Positions 25,391 through 32,996 of a stretch of 64,000 nt of DNA are shown here, one piece after another. The DNA lies in the NCBI GenBank assembly GCA_043743335.1, contig JAYTWR010000031.1:1-64000 (forward strand). Direction: 5' to 3'. Every line of letters begins with the position of its first letter. The stretch's first letter is position 1. The position numbers and the translations under genes were made by a program. The notes below the pieces were generated by a model that saw only the letters and a list, made by a program, of their open reading frames with translations, was not told the origin of the DNA and ran no database searches. The DNA is from UBA5216 sp043743335. Its GTDB lineage: Bacteria > Pseudomonadota > Gammaproteobacteria > Burkholderiales > SG8-41.

Positions 25391-26335
25391 TTACAACGAC
25401 TGGAATAATTCCACCATACGTTTGCGTTGCGCCGCATCGGGCAAGCGTCCGGTGCCGGCGGCCATGTTATCGCGCAAATGATCGACGCGACGCGTGCCGG
25501 GGATGACGCAAGTCACTGCCGGATGGCCCAACAGGTATTTCAGAAAAAACTGCGCCCAACTGGTGCAATCGAAATCGGCGCACCAAGGCGGCAGTGGCTT
25601 GCCTTTGACGCGACCAAACAGGTTGGCCTGCGCAAAGGGGCGATTGACGATGACCGCCACACCGGCATCCAGACAGGCCGGCAGCAGGCGCGCTTCGGCC
25701 TCGCGCTCGACCATGGAATAATTGAATTGCACGGTATCGTAAGTATTTGATTTTATTAACTTTTCTAATTCAGCGTGAGCGCCTTCATGGTAGTGCGTAA
25801 TGCCCATGTAGCGAATTTTGCCGCCCGCTTTCCATTCGCGCAGGGTGCGCGTGTGGGTTTGCAGATCGAGCAGGTTGTGAATTTGCAGCAAATCCATGCG
25901 CGCGGTGCGCATGAGCTTGAATGATTGTTCCATTTGTCGCACGCCCGCCTGCTCGCCGCTAGTCCAAACCTTGGTGGCGAAGAAAAATTGCTCGCGGTTG
26001 GCCAGCTCGTGCGTGAGATCGCCGACCGTGCGCTCGGCTTCGCCATACATCGGCGACGAATCAATCACCGTGCCGCCGCCCGCGGCGAATTCCAGCAACA
26101 CGCGTTTTAGTTCGGCCAGTTCCGCCGCCTTGGGGCCGACGTCAAAGGTTTGATAGGTGCCGATGCCCACCACAGGCCACGCATCACTACCCTTGGGGAT
26201 TTTGCGCGTCAGCATGGTGTGTGCGGGTTTTGTGACATTTTGTGCTTGAGACTGCGGCAGCGGCAGGGAGGCGCAGGCGGATGCGGAAAGTATCTTCAGC
26301 GTGCGTCGACGGTTTGCGAAAAGAGATACGGGCAT
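25391..26335 (-). CDS. Exported aldo/keto reductase
   Basis: 314 aa with an N-terminal export signal containing NRRRTLKILS, which resembles a Tat signal. The reductase tetrad is visible: Asp and Tyr in VIDSSPMYGEAE, Lys in FFATKVW and His in QIHNLLD. It should reduce a carbonyl with NAD(P)H, though a nicotinamide enzyme in the periplasm is unusual. A paralog with the same plan is at 31997. An AT-rich element lies inside the reading frame around codons 193-199 (LIKSNTY), where the paralog has unrelated residues. Confidence 0.85.
   Translation of the reverse strand: MPVSLFANRRRTLKILSASACASLPLPQSQAQNVTKPAHTMLTRKIPKGSDAWPVVGIGTYQTFDVGPKAAELAELKRVLLEFAAGGGTVIDSSPMYGEAERTVGDLTHELANREQFFFATKVWTSGEQAGVRQMEQSFKLMRTARMDLLQIHNLLDLQTHTRTLREWKAGGKIRYMGITHYHEGAHAELEKLIKSNTYDTVQFNYSMVEREAEARLLPACLDAGVAVIVNRPFAQANLFGRVKGKPLPPWCADFDCTSWAQFFLKYLLGHPAVTCVIPGTRRVDHLRDNMAAGTGRLPDAAQRKRMVELFQSL
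25739..25759 (+). repeat. AT-rich IHF-like dispersed element, copy 7 (inside a gene)
   Basis: Reads GTAAGTATTTGATTTTATTA plus A within the aldo/keto reductase. In the minus reading frame it is fully translated. The reverse strand matches the IHF consensus (AATCAAATACTTA). This is the only copy far from a gene end. Confidence 0.7.
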
Positions 26336-26532
26336 GCGGTCGCGGTGCTGGAGATAACGTTATAAAATCAGCTTGTTACAGTCATGGGTCGCCCGCAATG
26401 TAGCACAGTTGCCAGCGGCGCAAGCGCAGTTGCCACTGGCAGTAAAAGTCAGCAATATGACGTCATGCGGCTTGAGGTCAGGCGGCGCAAAAAAATACGC
26501 AGTCAGTGCGGCAAGAACACAGGAATTTTTGC

Positions 26533-27888
26533 ATGGTCATCGCAACCGTAAACCGTTTTATCAGCTTGTTCTCTGATGCATTCCACGCGCTGTCGGTTGA
26601 GGTGCCGATGGCCGACATTGAGCGCATGGCGATGCTGATTCAGCATTCCATGGATCACGGGCGCCGCGCCTATCACACCTCCACGCACGTGTTTGATATG
26701 TGCGCTGGCATGAATCCGCGGCAGGTGTTGGCCACGCTGTTTCATGACATCGTGTATTACCAACTCGATGGCGGCTTCCCGCGCAGCGCCGACACGCTGC
26801 TCAAACGCGTGGTGCGGATTGAGCGCGACAAGGTGTCGTTGCGCCCGGTGGATGAAAGCGACAAAGGCTATGCCATTTGCGCGGGCATCTTCGGCTTGAA
26901 GTCTGGGGATGTGCTGCCGCTATATGGCGGCATGAACGAGTTTTTGAGCGCAGTGGTGGCCACGCGCACGCTGGAACCCTATCTGCCGCTAAAAGATATC
27001 GTGGCGATTGTTGCGTGCATCGAAGCGACCATACCGTTTCGCCTAAACAATGCTGCCGGTCGCGGTGCCTTTGCGGTGCTGGCCGAGCGCGTGGGTGACG
27101 CGAGTGCGGCGGTGGGTTTGAAACCTACCGTGGCGGAGCGCAACGCTGTGGTGAAAGACGCCGTGCTGCTGGCGAATCAGGATGTGTCGAGTTTTTTCGA
27201 AGCCGATCCGCGGCGCTTCCTGTCGACCACGTGGCTGTTGATCGAAGAATCGAATGCGCCGTTGGCGGCGGTGGGCAGTTATTCCATGCAGGATTACCGC
27301 ACGGCGCTGTCGCGCATGGAAACCTTTCTTGGCTCACTGAATCCGGACAGCGTGTTTCATCAGTACCAAGATGCGCCAGACGACAGGCAGTTCGCCGCGC
27401 TATGCAACGCCGCGCGCTGCAACATGGAATTCGCGACGAAATATTTGCGCATTAAAATCGTCGGCATTTCGGTGGTGGAAGCCCTGTCAAAGGCCACCGG
27501 CGGCGACTGCCCGGTGTCGATGATGCTCGGCGATATCCGCAGTTCGTACGGCAAGCCGGATCGCATTGAAGATTTTCTTCCGGTGCCGCCGCTGGATGAA
27601 ACGCAACTCGATGCGCAGTTGCTCGATGTGCTGGAGCGCGGGCGGGCGCAAGAATCTGCCAGCGATTTGACGGTTTCGCCGTTGACCGCGTGGATCTACC
27701 GGTCGCTCGGCATTGCAGGTTCCGCAGCGGCGCTGGTGCAGGCCAAGGCCATGTTCGAAGGCAAACTGTCCGCGACGGATTTCCTGAAGGGACTGGACCG
27801 GACGATGGTGCACGCACTCGCCGGGTCGTGCGCACATATCGCCATTTCGCGCAGGGACGGGTTGCTCGCGCTGGCAAAAACGATTTAG
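26533..27888 (+). CDS. HD-domain-like metal-dependent hydrolase, predicted
   Basis: 451 aa from the ATG at 26533 (AGGA nine bases upstream). The front has the pattern of predicted metal-dependent HD phosphohydrolases: YHTSTHVFDM at about 47 and ATLFHDIVYYQ at about 68, which supply His and His-Asp ligands. The middle and C-terminal parts are helical and unrecognised. It reads divergently from the reductase at 26335 and is followed, 19 bases later, by the CHASE2 cyclase. A link to nucleotide signalling is therefore possible, but only from position. Confidence 0.65.
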   Translation: MVIATVNRFISLFSDAFHALSVEVPMADIERMAMLIQHSMDHGRRAYHTSTHVFDMCAGMNPRQVLATLFHDIVYYQLDGGFPRSADTLLKRVVRIERDKVSLRPVDESDKGYAICAGIFGLKSGDVLPLYGGMNEFLSAVVATRTLEPYLPLKDIVAIVACIEATIPFRLNNAAGRGAFAVLAERVGDASAAVGLKPTVAERNAVVKDAVLLANQDVSSFFEADPRRFLSTTWLLIEESNAPLAAVGSYSMQDYRTALSRMETFLGSLNPDSVFHQYQDAPDDRQFAALCNAARCNMEFATKYLRIKIVGISVVEALSKATGGDCPVSMMLGDIRSSYGKPDRIEDFLPVPPLDETQLDAQLLDVLERGRAQESASDLTVSPLTAWIYRSLGIAGSAAALVQAKAMFEGKLSATDFLKGLDRTMVHALAGSCAHIAISRRDGLLALAKTI

Positions 27889-27907
27889 CTGCCTGCGGTC
27901 ATTCTCC

Positions 27908-30064
27908 ATGCGCTGGCTGCGACAATTGACCGTGGGCAAGCTGGCGACCTTTGCGGTTATCCTCGCGGGACTGTGGCTGTGCCAAAGGGAGCCGCCCGTG
28001 GTGCGGCAAGTGCGCAATGCCGTATTCGACCAGTTTCAGCGCTGGCATCCACGCCCGTATGAAGCCGCGCCGGTGCGCATTATCGATATCGATGAGGCCA
28101 GCCTCAAACGCACCGGGCAATGGCCGTGGCCGCGTACGTTGGTCGCGGATCTGGTGACGCGTTTACAGAATGCTGGCGCGGTGGCGATCAGCTTCGATAT
28201 GATGTTTTCAGAGCCGGACCGCACTTCGCCCGCATCGATGGCGGCGCTGTGGAATGCCACTGGCGATGTGCGCGAGCGGCTACTGACGATTCCCGATCAC
28301 GATCAGGTGTTGGCGCAGGCGATGCGGCGTGGCGGCGTGGTGTTGGGGTTCGCCGGGCAACGTGATGCGCGCGTCAGCGCGGGTGATGCCGCAGCAATCG
28401 CAGCCGCAGCGGTCGCGCGACTGCCGGCGCGCCCTTTTCGCGTGGTGAATGCGGGTGAACCGCCGTTGCCGTATCTCGCGCCCTTTACCTCGGTCGAGAC
28501 GCCGCTGGCGCTGCTGGAGCAGGCGGCGGCGGGCATGGGCTCCATTAACTTTATTCCGGACACCGATGGCGTAGTGCGGCGCGTGCCGCTGATGGTGCGC
28601 ATGCGCGATCAAGCCTTGCCGTCACTGGTGGCGGAAACCTTGCGCGTCGGCCTCAAGCAGCGCAATTACATGCTGCGTGCCGCGAAAGAATCCAACATCG
28701 GCATTCAGGAATTACGCATCGGCGATGTGGTGATCCCGGCAACGCGCGAAGGCGAAATGTGGGTTCACTACAGCTTGCCGGTGGCCGAACGCACCATCCC
28801 GGCCTGGCAGGTGTTGGAAGGCAAAATTGCTCAAGGCAGCCTCGACGGCTACGTGGTATTGGTCGGCACCTCGGCGCAGGGGCTGATGGATTTACGCGCC
28901 AATGCCTTAGGCGACATCATGCCCGGCGTGCAGGCGCACGCACAGGCGCTTGAGCAAATTCTCACCGGCAAATTTTTGCAGCGCCCGACGTGGGGTGCCG
29001 GCATCGAGGTGTTGGTGATCGTCATAGGCGGGTTGCTGGTGGGCGTGGTGGCGCTGACGTTGCGCGCACTGGTGTCTGCCGGCGTGACGCTAGCGGTGTT
29101 GGCAGCCTTGTGCGCAGCGGCGTGGCTGGCGTTCAAGCAGTACGGGGTGCTGCTCGATCCGGCGATGCCGGGTCTCATCATCGCAGTCGTCTTTCTGGTG
29201 GGCAGTGTGGTGCGCCATGTCAGCAGCGAGCGCGAGCAGCGTTGGGTGCGCGACGCGTTTTCGCGTTATGTATCGCCCAATCGCGTGGATTTTTTGGTGA
29301 ATAACCCCGGCCAGCTCGAACTCGGCGGACGTCGCCAAGAATGCAGTTTTGTATTTACCGATCTGGAAAATTTTACGGGGCTGATGGAGAAAATGGATCC
29401 CGGCGCGGCGGTGGCGCTGCTGAACGCGTACCTTGATCGCATGGTCGCCATAGCCTTTGCCCGAGGCGGCACACTGGATCGCATCGTCGGCGACGCCGTG
29501 GCGATCATGTTTTCAGCACCGGTGCCGCAAGCGGATCATCGCGCGCGCGCCTATCACTGCGCGCTGGAAATGCATGCGTTCGCCAGCACCTATAGCGCGG
29601 AACTCAATGCCAAGGGCACGCCGTTCGGCAAAACCCGCATCGGCGTGCATACCGGCGAGGTGATCGTCGGCAACTTTGGCGGCTCAACCATGTTCGACTA
29701 TCGCGCGCTGGGCGATCCGGTTAACACCGCCGCGCGCTTGGAGGGTGCCAACAAATATTTGGGTACGACCGTGTGCGTGTCAGAAGCCACGCTTTCCGGT
29801 GTGGACGACGCCGTGGCGCGGCCGATTGGGCGCTTGGTGGTGAAAGGCAAAACGCAGGCGTTGCAGGTGCACGAGCCGCTCACCGGCGCGCGCGACGCCG
29901 CGTACGATGCGGCATTTGAATATTTGCGCCAGGCGTCACCGCAGGCCTTGCCCGCGTTTGAGCAATTGGCGCGCGAGCGCCCGCAAGACGGGCTGGTGGC
30001 GCTACACTGGGAACGGTTGCGCGCGGGGGCGGTGGACGATCAAATCCGGCTCGATGATAAGTAG
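27908..30064 (+). CDS. Adenylate/guanylate cyclase with CHASE2 sensor
   Basis: 718 aa. A first membrane helix is followed by a large periplasmic CHASE2 domain (about 30-330; for example IIDIDEASLKRTGQWPWPR and GSINFIPDTDGVVRRVP). Three hydrophobic helices (about 355-440) lead to a class III cyclase domain (about 470-640). The two metal Asp residues are in FVFTDLENFTG and IVGDAVAIMF. The transition-state Asn/Arg are in GDPVNTAARLEG. The base-recognition lysine expected before IVGDA is Arg, and the second base-recognition position in FDYRALGD is also Arg, so nucleotide specificity is uncertain. It starts an operon with OmpA and FecR proteins. Confidence 0.9.
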   Translation: MRWLRQLTVGKLATFAVILAGLWLCQREPPVVRQVRNAVFDQFQRWHPRPYEAAPVRIIDIDEASLKRTGQWPWPRTLVADLVTRLQNAGAVAISFDMMFSEPDRTSPASMAALWNATGDVRERLLTIPDHDQVLAQAMRRGGVVLGFAGQRDARVSAGDAAAIAAAAVARLPARPFRVVNAGEPPLPYLAPFTSVETPLALLEQAAAGMGSINFIPDTDGVVRRVPLMVRMRDQALPSLVAETLRVGLKQRNYMLRAAKESNIGIQELRIGDVVIPATREGEMWVHYSLPVAERTIPAWQVLEGKIAQGSLDGYVVLVGTSAQGLMDLRANALGDIMPGVQAHAQALEQILTGKFLQRPTWGAGIEVLVIVIGGLLVGVVALTLRALVSAGVTLAVLAALCAAAWLAFKQYGVLLDPAMPGLIIAVVFLVGSVVRHVSSEREQRWVRDAFSRYVSPNRVDFLVNNPGQLELGGRRQECSFVFTDLENFTGLMEKMDPGAAVALLNAYLDRMVAIAFARGGTLDRIVGDAVAIMFSAPVPQADHRARAYHCALEMHAFASTYSAELNAKGTPFGKTRIGVHTGEVIVGNFGGSTMFDYRALGDPVNTAARLEGANKYLGTTVCVSEATLSGVDDAVARPIGRLVVKGKTQALQVHEPLTGARDAAYDAAFEYLRQASPQALPAFEQLARERPQDGLVALHWERLRAGAVDDQIRLDDK

Positions 30065-30075
30065 GGTAGTTGCAA

Positions 30076-30095
30076 TATAACTAATTGATTTTAAA
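30076..30095 (+). repeat. AT-rich IHF-like dispersed element, copy 8
   Basis: Reads TATAACTAATTGATTTTAAA, between the cyclase stop and the OmpA-like gene. Exact IHF match on the reverse strand (AATCAATTAGTTA). Confidence 0.75.
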
Positions 30096-30115
30096 CGGTT
30101 TTATAAGGATATACC

Positions 30116-30742
30116 ATGCGGTTTCTATGTGCGGTCGGGTTTGTCGCAGGCGTAGTAGTGCTGGTCGCTGGTTGCGCCGCGCCACCGCCCGCACCCAAAA
30201 TGGACGCGCAGAAGCCCGTGTCGTATGTGGTGTTGCTGGATAACGCGGATGGCTCGGTCGGCGCGGTGACGGTCACGGGCGCTAAGGGCACGGTGCAGGT
30301 GGAGCGCATGGCGCAGGGTGCGTTGCTTGACGGCAGCGGCAAAGCATTCGCTGTCGAGGAAAGCCGCATTCGCGGCGATTTTGGTGCGGCGATGGCGGCC
30401 CGGCCCACGGAGCCGGTGACGTTTCTGCTGTATTTTGAGTCGGGTGGATCACAGTTGACGGCGGAGTCTCAGGCGCTGATTCCCAAGGTGCTTGCTGCCG
30501 CCAAGGGCAGGTCGGTACCGGATGTATCCGTGATTGGCCATACGGACACCGAGGGTACTGCGGACATCAATGAAAGCCTGGGGCTGGAGCGCGCCCAGGC
30601 CATAGCGAAACTGATCACCGAAGCCGGACTGGCGGTGGCGCACATGGCGATTGAATCGCATGGCGAACGCAATTTGCTGGTGAAGACGCCGGATAACGTT
30701 GCCGAGGCGAGAAATCGTCGGGTGGAAATCACCCTACGCTAG
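30116..30742 (+). CDS. OmpA-family outer-membrane lipoprotein (first copy)
   Basis: 208 aa. The lipobox is LVAGC. A short beta-rich part (SYVVLLDNADGSVGAVTVTG) precedes the OmpA C-terminal peptidoglycan-binding domain, with FESGGSQLTAESQ, VIGHTDTEGTADINESLGLERAQAIA and NRRVEITLR. It should anchor the outer membrane to the cell wall near the cyclase. It is closely paralogous to the 31332 gene, and the two flank a FecR gene. AAGGAT lies before the ATG. Confidence 0.9.
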   Translation: MRFLCAVGFVAGVVVLVAGCAAPPPAPKMDAQKPVSYVVLLDNADGSVGAVTVTGAKGTVQVERMAQGALLDGSGKAFAVEESRIRGDFGAAMAARPTEPVTFLLYFESGGSQLTAESQALIPKVLAAAKGRSVPDVSVIGHTDTEGTADINESLGLERAQAIAKLITEAGLAVAHMAIESHGERNLLVKTPDNVAEARNRRVEITLR

Positions 30743-30800
30743 ACGCTTTAGATGTTTGCGCGACATGCGCGCGGAACACGGTCAGCAGGTTCAGGTAAAT

Positions 30801-30845
30801 GTTCGATGTGTTCGATGTGTTCGATGTGTTTGCAGTGTTCGAAGT
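30801..30845. repeat. Tandem 9 bp repeat, five units
   Basis: Three perfect GTTCGATGT units and two altered ones, in the leader of the FecR gene. The frame is open and joined to FecR (MFDVFDVF...), but the signal peptide at 30874 shows where the protein really begins. Confidence 0.85.
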
Positions 30846-30873
30846 GCAGGGTTTTTTATCAACGGAGGCAGGC

Positions 30874-31326
30874 ATGAAATTCGCGAAAAAATGGATACTG
30901 AGCGCGTTGTTGGCGATGGCGGCGGTGAGCACACCGGCGATGGCGCAGGAGGCCATTGGGTTTGTCAAAACCGTAACCGGTGATGCGACAGTGACCGATG
31001 GCGGCAAAGCAGTTAAGGCCGTGCCCGGCACGCCGATACGCCTGAACAGCGTGTTGAAAACGGGCGCGAAGGGCAGCATGGGCGTGACGTTCAAGGACAA
31101 TCAGGTGATGTCGTTTGGCCCCGACACCGAACTCACCGTGGACGAATATCTGTATGCGCCCGCGAAAGGCGATTTGAAATTTGCCGCGAGCATGAGCAAA
31201 GGCACGCTCAACGTGGTGTCGGGTGTGATCGCCAAGCTCAAGCCCGACGCTGTGTCGTTGAAAACGCCCACCGGCACCATCGGCGTGCGCGGCACCAACT
31301 TCCTGGTTAAAGTCGAGTCGCAATAG
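30874..31326 (+). CDS. Secreted FecR-domain protein
   Basis: 150 aa from the ATG at 30874 (GGAGG upstream). The signal peptide ends at STPAMAQ. The FecR-type fold is seen in GFVKTVTGDATV, IRLNSVLKTGAKGSMGVTFKDNQVMSFGPDTELTVDEY and LKTPTGTIGVRGTNFLV. Free-standing FecR proteins of this kind bind cell-wall or signalling partners in the periplasm. Sitting between two OmpA lipoproteins and behind a CHASE2 cyclase, it is a likely ligand or regulator of the CHASE2 sensor, a combination found in other betaproteobacteria. Confidence 0.9.
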   Translation: MKFAKKWILSALLAMAAVSTPAMAQEAIGFVKTVTGDATVTDGGKAVKAVPGTPIRLNSVLKTGAKGSMGVTFKDNQVMSFGPDTELTVDEYLYAPAKGDLKFAASMSKGTLNVVSGVIAKLKPDAVSLKTPTGTIGVRGTNFLVKVESQ

Positions 31327-31331
31327 GTCAC

Positions 31332-31961
31332 ATGATGCGACGGCAGCCTGCATTGCTGTTGGCGCGTGCGGCCACGTCGGTGGGCCTGTGCGTAATGCTG
31401 TTGAGTGGCTGTGCTACGCCGCCGCCGCCCCAGCCTCGTTCTTACGCGGTGTTGCTGGACAATGCGGATGGTTCTACGGGCACCATCACCGTAAGCGGCG
31501 CTGGCGGACAAGTCATGGTCCATCGCGCGGGCGAAGGCGCTACGCTCGACGGGACATCGCCACCGTACCGTGTGGAGCCGGCCAAACTGGATGCTGATTT
31601 TCGCGCCGTGCTGGCGGCGCGCCCGGCGTTGCCGGTGACTTTTGTGTGGTTTTTCGCGGATACCAGCACCACGCTGACGGCGGAATCCAAGGCGCAAATT
31701 ACGCAATTCTTGGAAGCGGTGTTGCGCCGCCCTGCGGCGGATATATCGATCGTGGGGCACACCGACACGTTGGGCACGTCCGAGTCGAACGAACGCTTGG
31801 GGTTGGAGCGGGCGCGGCTGGTGGCCGATTTCATCGCCGCCGCCAAGCTGAGCGTGATCGATCTCACGGTTACCTCTAGCGGTGAGTCCGATTTGCTGGT
31901 GAAAACGCCCGACGAAACGGCGGAACCCAAAAACCGCCGCGTGGAAATCACGATTCGCTAA
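31332..31961 (+). CDS. OmpA-family outer-membrane lipoprotein (second copy)
   Basis: 209 aa, the same layout as the 30116 protein: lipobox LLSGC, SYAVLLDNADGSTGTITVSG, then the OmpA domain (FFADTSTTLTAESK, IVGHTDTLGTSESNERLGLERARLVA, NRRVEITIR). Two tandem ATG codons open it, five bases after the FecR stop. Duplication around fecR implies that two cell-wall anchors serve the module. Its last codons form the first unit of a 13 bp tandem repeat. Confidence 0.9.
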   Translation: MMRRQPALLLARAATSVGLCVMLLSGCATPPPPQPRSYAVLLDNADGSTGTITVSGAGGQVMVHRAGEGATLDGTSPPYRVEPAKLDADFRAVLAARPALPVTFVWFFADTSTTLTAESKAQITQFLEAVLRRPAADISIVGHTDTLGTSESNERLGLERARLVADFIAAAKLSVIDLTVTSSGESDLLVKTPDETAEPKNRRVEITIR

Positions 31962-32002
31962 ACCGATTCGCCACACCGATTCGCTAAACCGATTCGCTAC
32001 AC
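31951..32002. repeat. Tandem 13 bp repeat, four units, spanning two stop codons
   Basis: Units begin CGATTCGC (31951, 31964, 31977, 31990). The repeat includes the stop of the OmpA gene and the stop of the convergent reductase at 31997, so copy-number change alters only the gap between them. Confidence 0.85.
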
Positions 32003-32968
32003 CGATCCAATCAGCTCCACCATACGTCGGCGTTGCGCAGCATTGGGCAGCCGTGTGCGTGCAGCGTTGAGGTTATCGGTCATGTATTCGGGTTTGTCGG
32101 TGCCCGGCAACACTGCGTTGATGGCTTCTTGCGCCAGCAGGTATTTCAGGAAAAACTGTCCCCAGGTGGGTGCGTCGATTTCGGCTTTGGCCCAGTCCGG
32201 TACGGCTTTGCCTTGCACGGCACGAAATAACGCGCCCCGCGCAAACGGCAGGTTACACAGCACGGCAACGCCGGTTTCCGCAGCAACCGCCAGCAGCTTG
32301 TCTTCGACACTGCGTTCGGCCATGGAATAATTGACCTGAATGAAATCGGGCTTCTCGCCGCGCAATATTTCAATCAAGCGTTCGTTGGCACCGGCCTGAT
32401 CCTGTGAGTGCGTAATGCCAATGTAGCGGAACACGCCTTCTTTTTTCCATTCGCGCAGCACCGCGAGTTGCGAGGCAAATTGTTTGCGTTCGTTAAAGCC
32501 GACGTTGTGCATTTGCATCAGGTCAATTTTGGTGGCGTGCAGACGTTTTTGCGATTCTTTCATTTGCGCGAGCAAGGCTTCGTTGCTGCTGGCGCGCACC
32601 TTGGTGGCGAGGAACACTTTGTCGCGCACCTTCATGGCCGCCAGAAGATCGCCGACCACGGATTCGGCCGTGCCGTACGAGGGCGCGGTGTCGATCATGC
32701 GCGCGCCGCCGTCGAGCAGCGTGTGAATGACCTTGGTGCGCTCGGCGCGCTTGTCGCTGTCGCTGCCGATGTCAAAAATAATCGCGGTGCCGAGGCCGAT
32801 CACCGGCAGCTTTTCGCCGCTGTGTGGTATCGCGCGCGTCAGCACAGGGGCCGGTTGCGCAAGCGCCGTGGGAATATTCGCCCACGCAGCAAAGCTCGCA
32901 CCGAGGGCGAGTACCTTGCGGCGCGCTGCGCTATGGCTTTGGCTGTGACTGAATGCGATAGGGTTCAT
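31997..32968 (-). CDS. Exported aldo/keto reductase, second paralog
   Basis: 323 aa with a signal sequence (ARRKVLALGASFAAWANIPTALAQ). The tetrad is in MIDTAPSYGTAE (Asp, Tyr), FLATKVR (Lys) and LMQMHNVGF (His). The overall plan and the C-terminal LPNAAQRRRMVELIGS match the 25391 protein (LPDAAQRKRMVELFQS). Both keep an export signal, so periplasmic placement is probably real. The gene has no Shine-Dalgarno; copy 9 of the AT-rich element occupies the leader up to a few bases before the ATG. Confidence 0.87.
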   Translation of the reverse strand: MNPIAFSHSQSHSAARRKVLALGASFAAWANIPTALAQPAPVLTRAIPHSGEKLPVIGLGTAIIFDIGSDSDKRAERTKVIHTLLDGGARMIDTAPSYGTAESVVGDLLAAMKVRDKVFLATKVRASSNEALLAQMKESQKRLHATKIDLMQMHNVGFNERKQFASQLAVLREWKKEGVFRYIGITHSQDQAGANERLIEILRGEKPDFIQVNYSMAERSVEDKLLAVAAETGVAVLCNLPFARGALFRAVQGKAVPDWAKAEIDAPTWGQFFLKYLLAQEAINAVLPGTDKPEYMTDNLNAARTRLPNAAQRRRMVELIGSV

Positions 32969-32974
32969 AAAATA

Positions 32975-32996
32975 CTCAATAAAATCAATTAGTTAT
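32975..32996 (-). repeat. AT-rich IHF-like dispersed element, copy 9
   Basis: Minus strand reads TAACTAATTGATTTTATTGA exactly, six bases before the reductase ATG (32968). Exact IHF match AATCAATTAGTTA on the plus strand. Confidence 0.8.

Noticed and set aside
26458..26465. Perfect palindrome TGACGTCA in the divergent region before the HD-like gene
   Set aside because: A single 8 bp palindrome is expected by chance in a window of this size, and no second copy or known bacterial regulator with this exact site supports it.
30799..30873. Extended FecR start giving MFDVFDVFDVFAVFEV
   Set aside because: The signal peptide begins at the ATG at 30874, which has GGAGG; the repeat peptide would block export.
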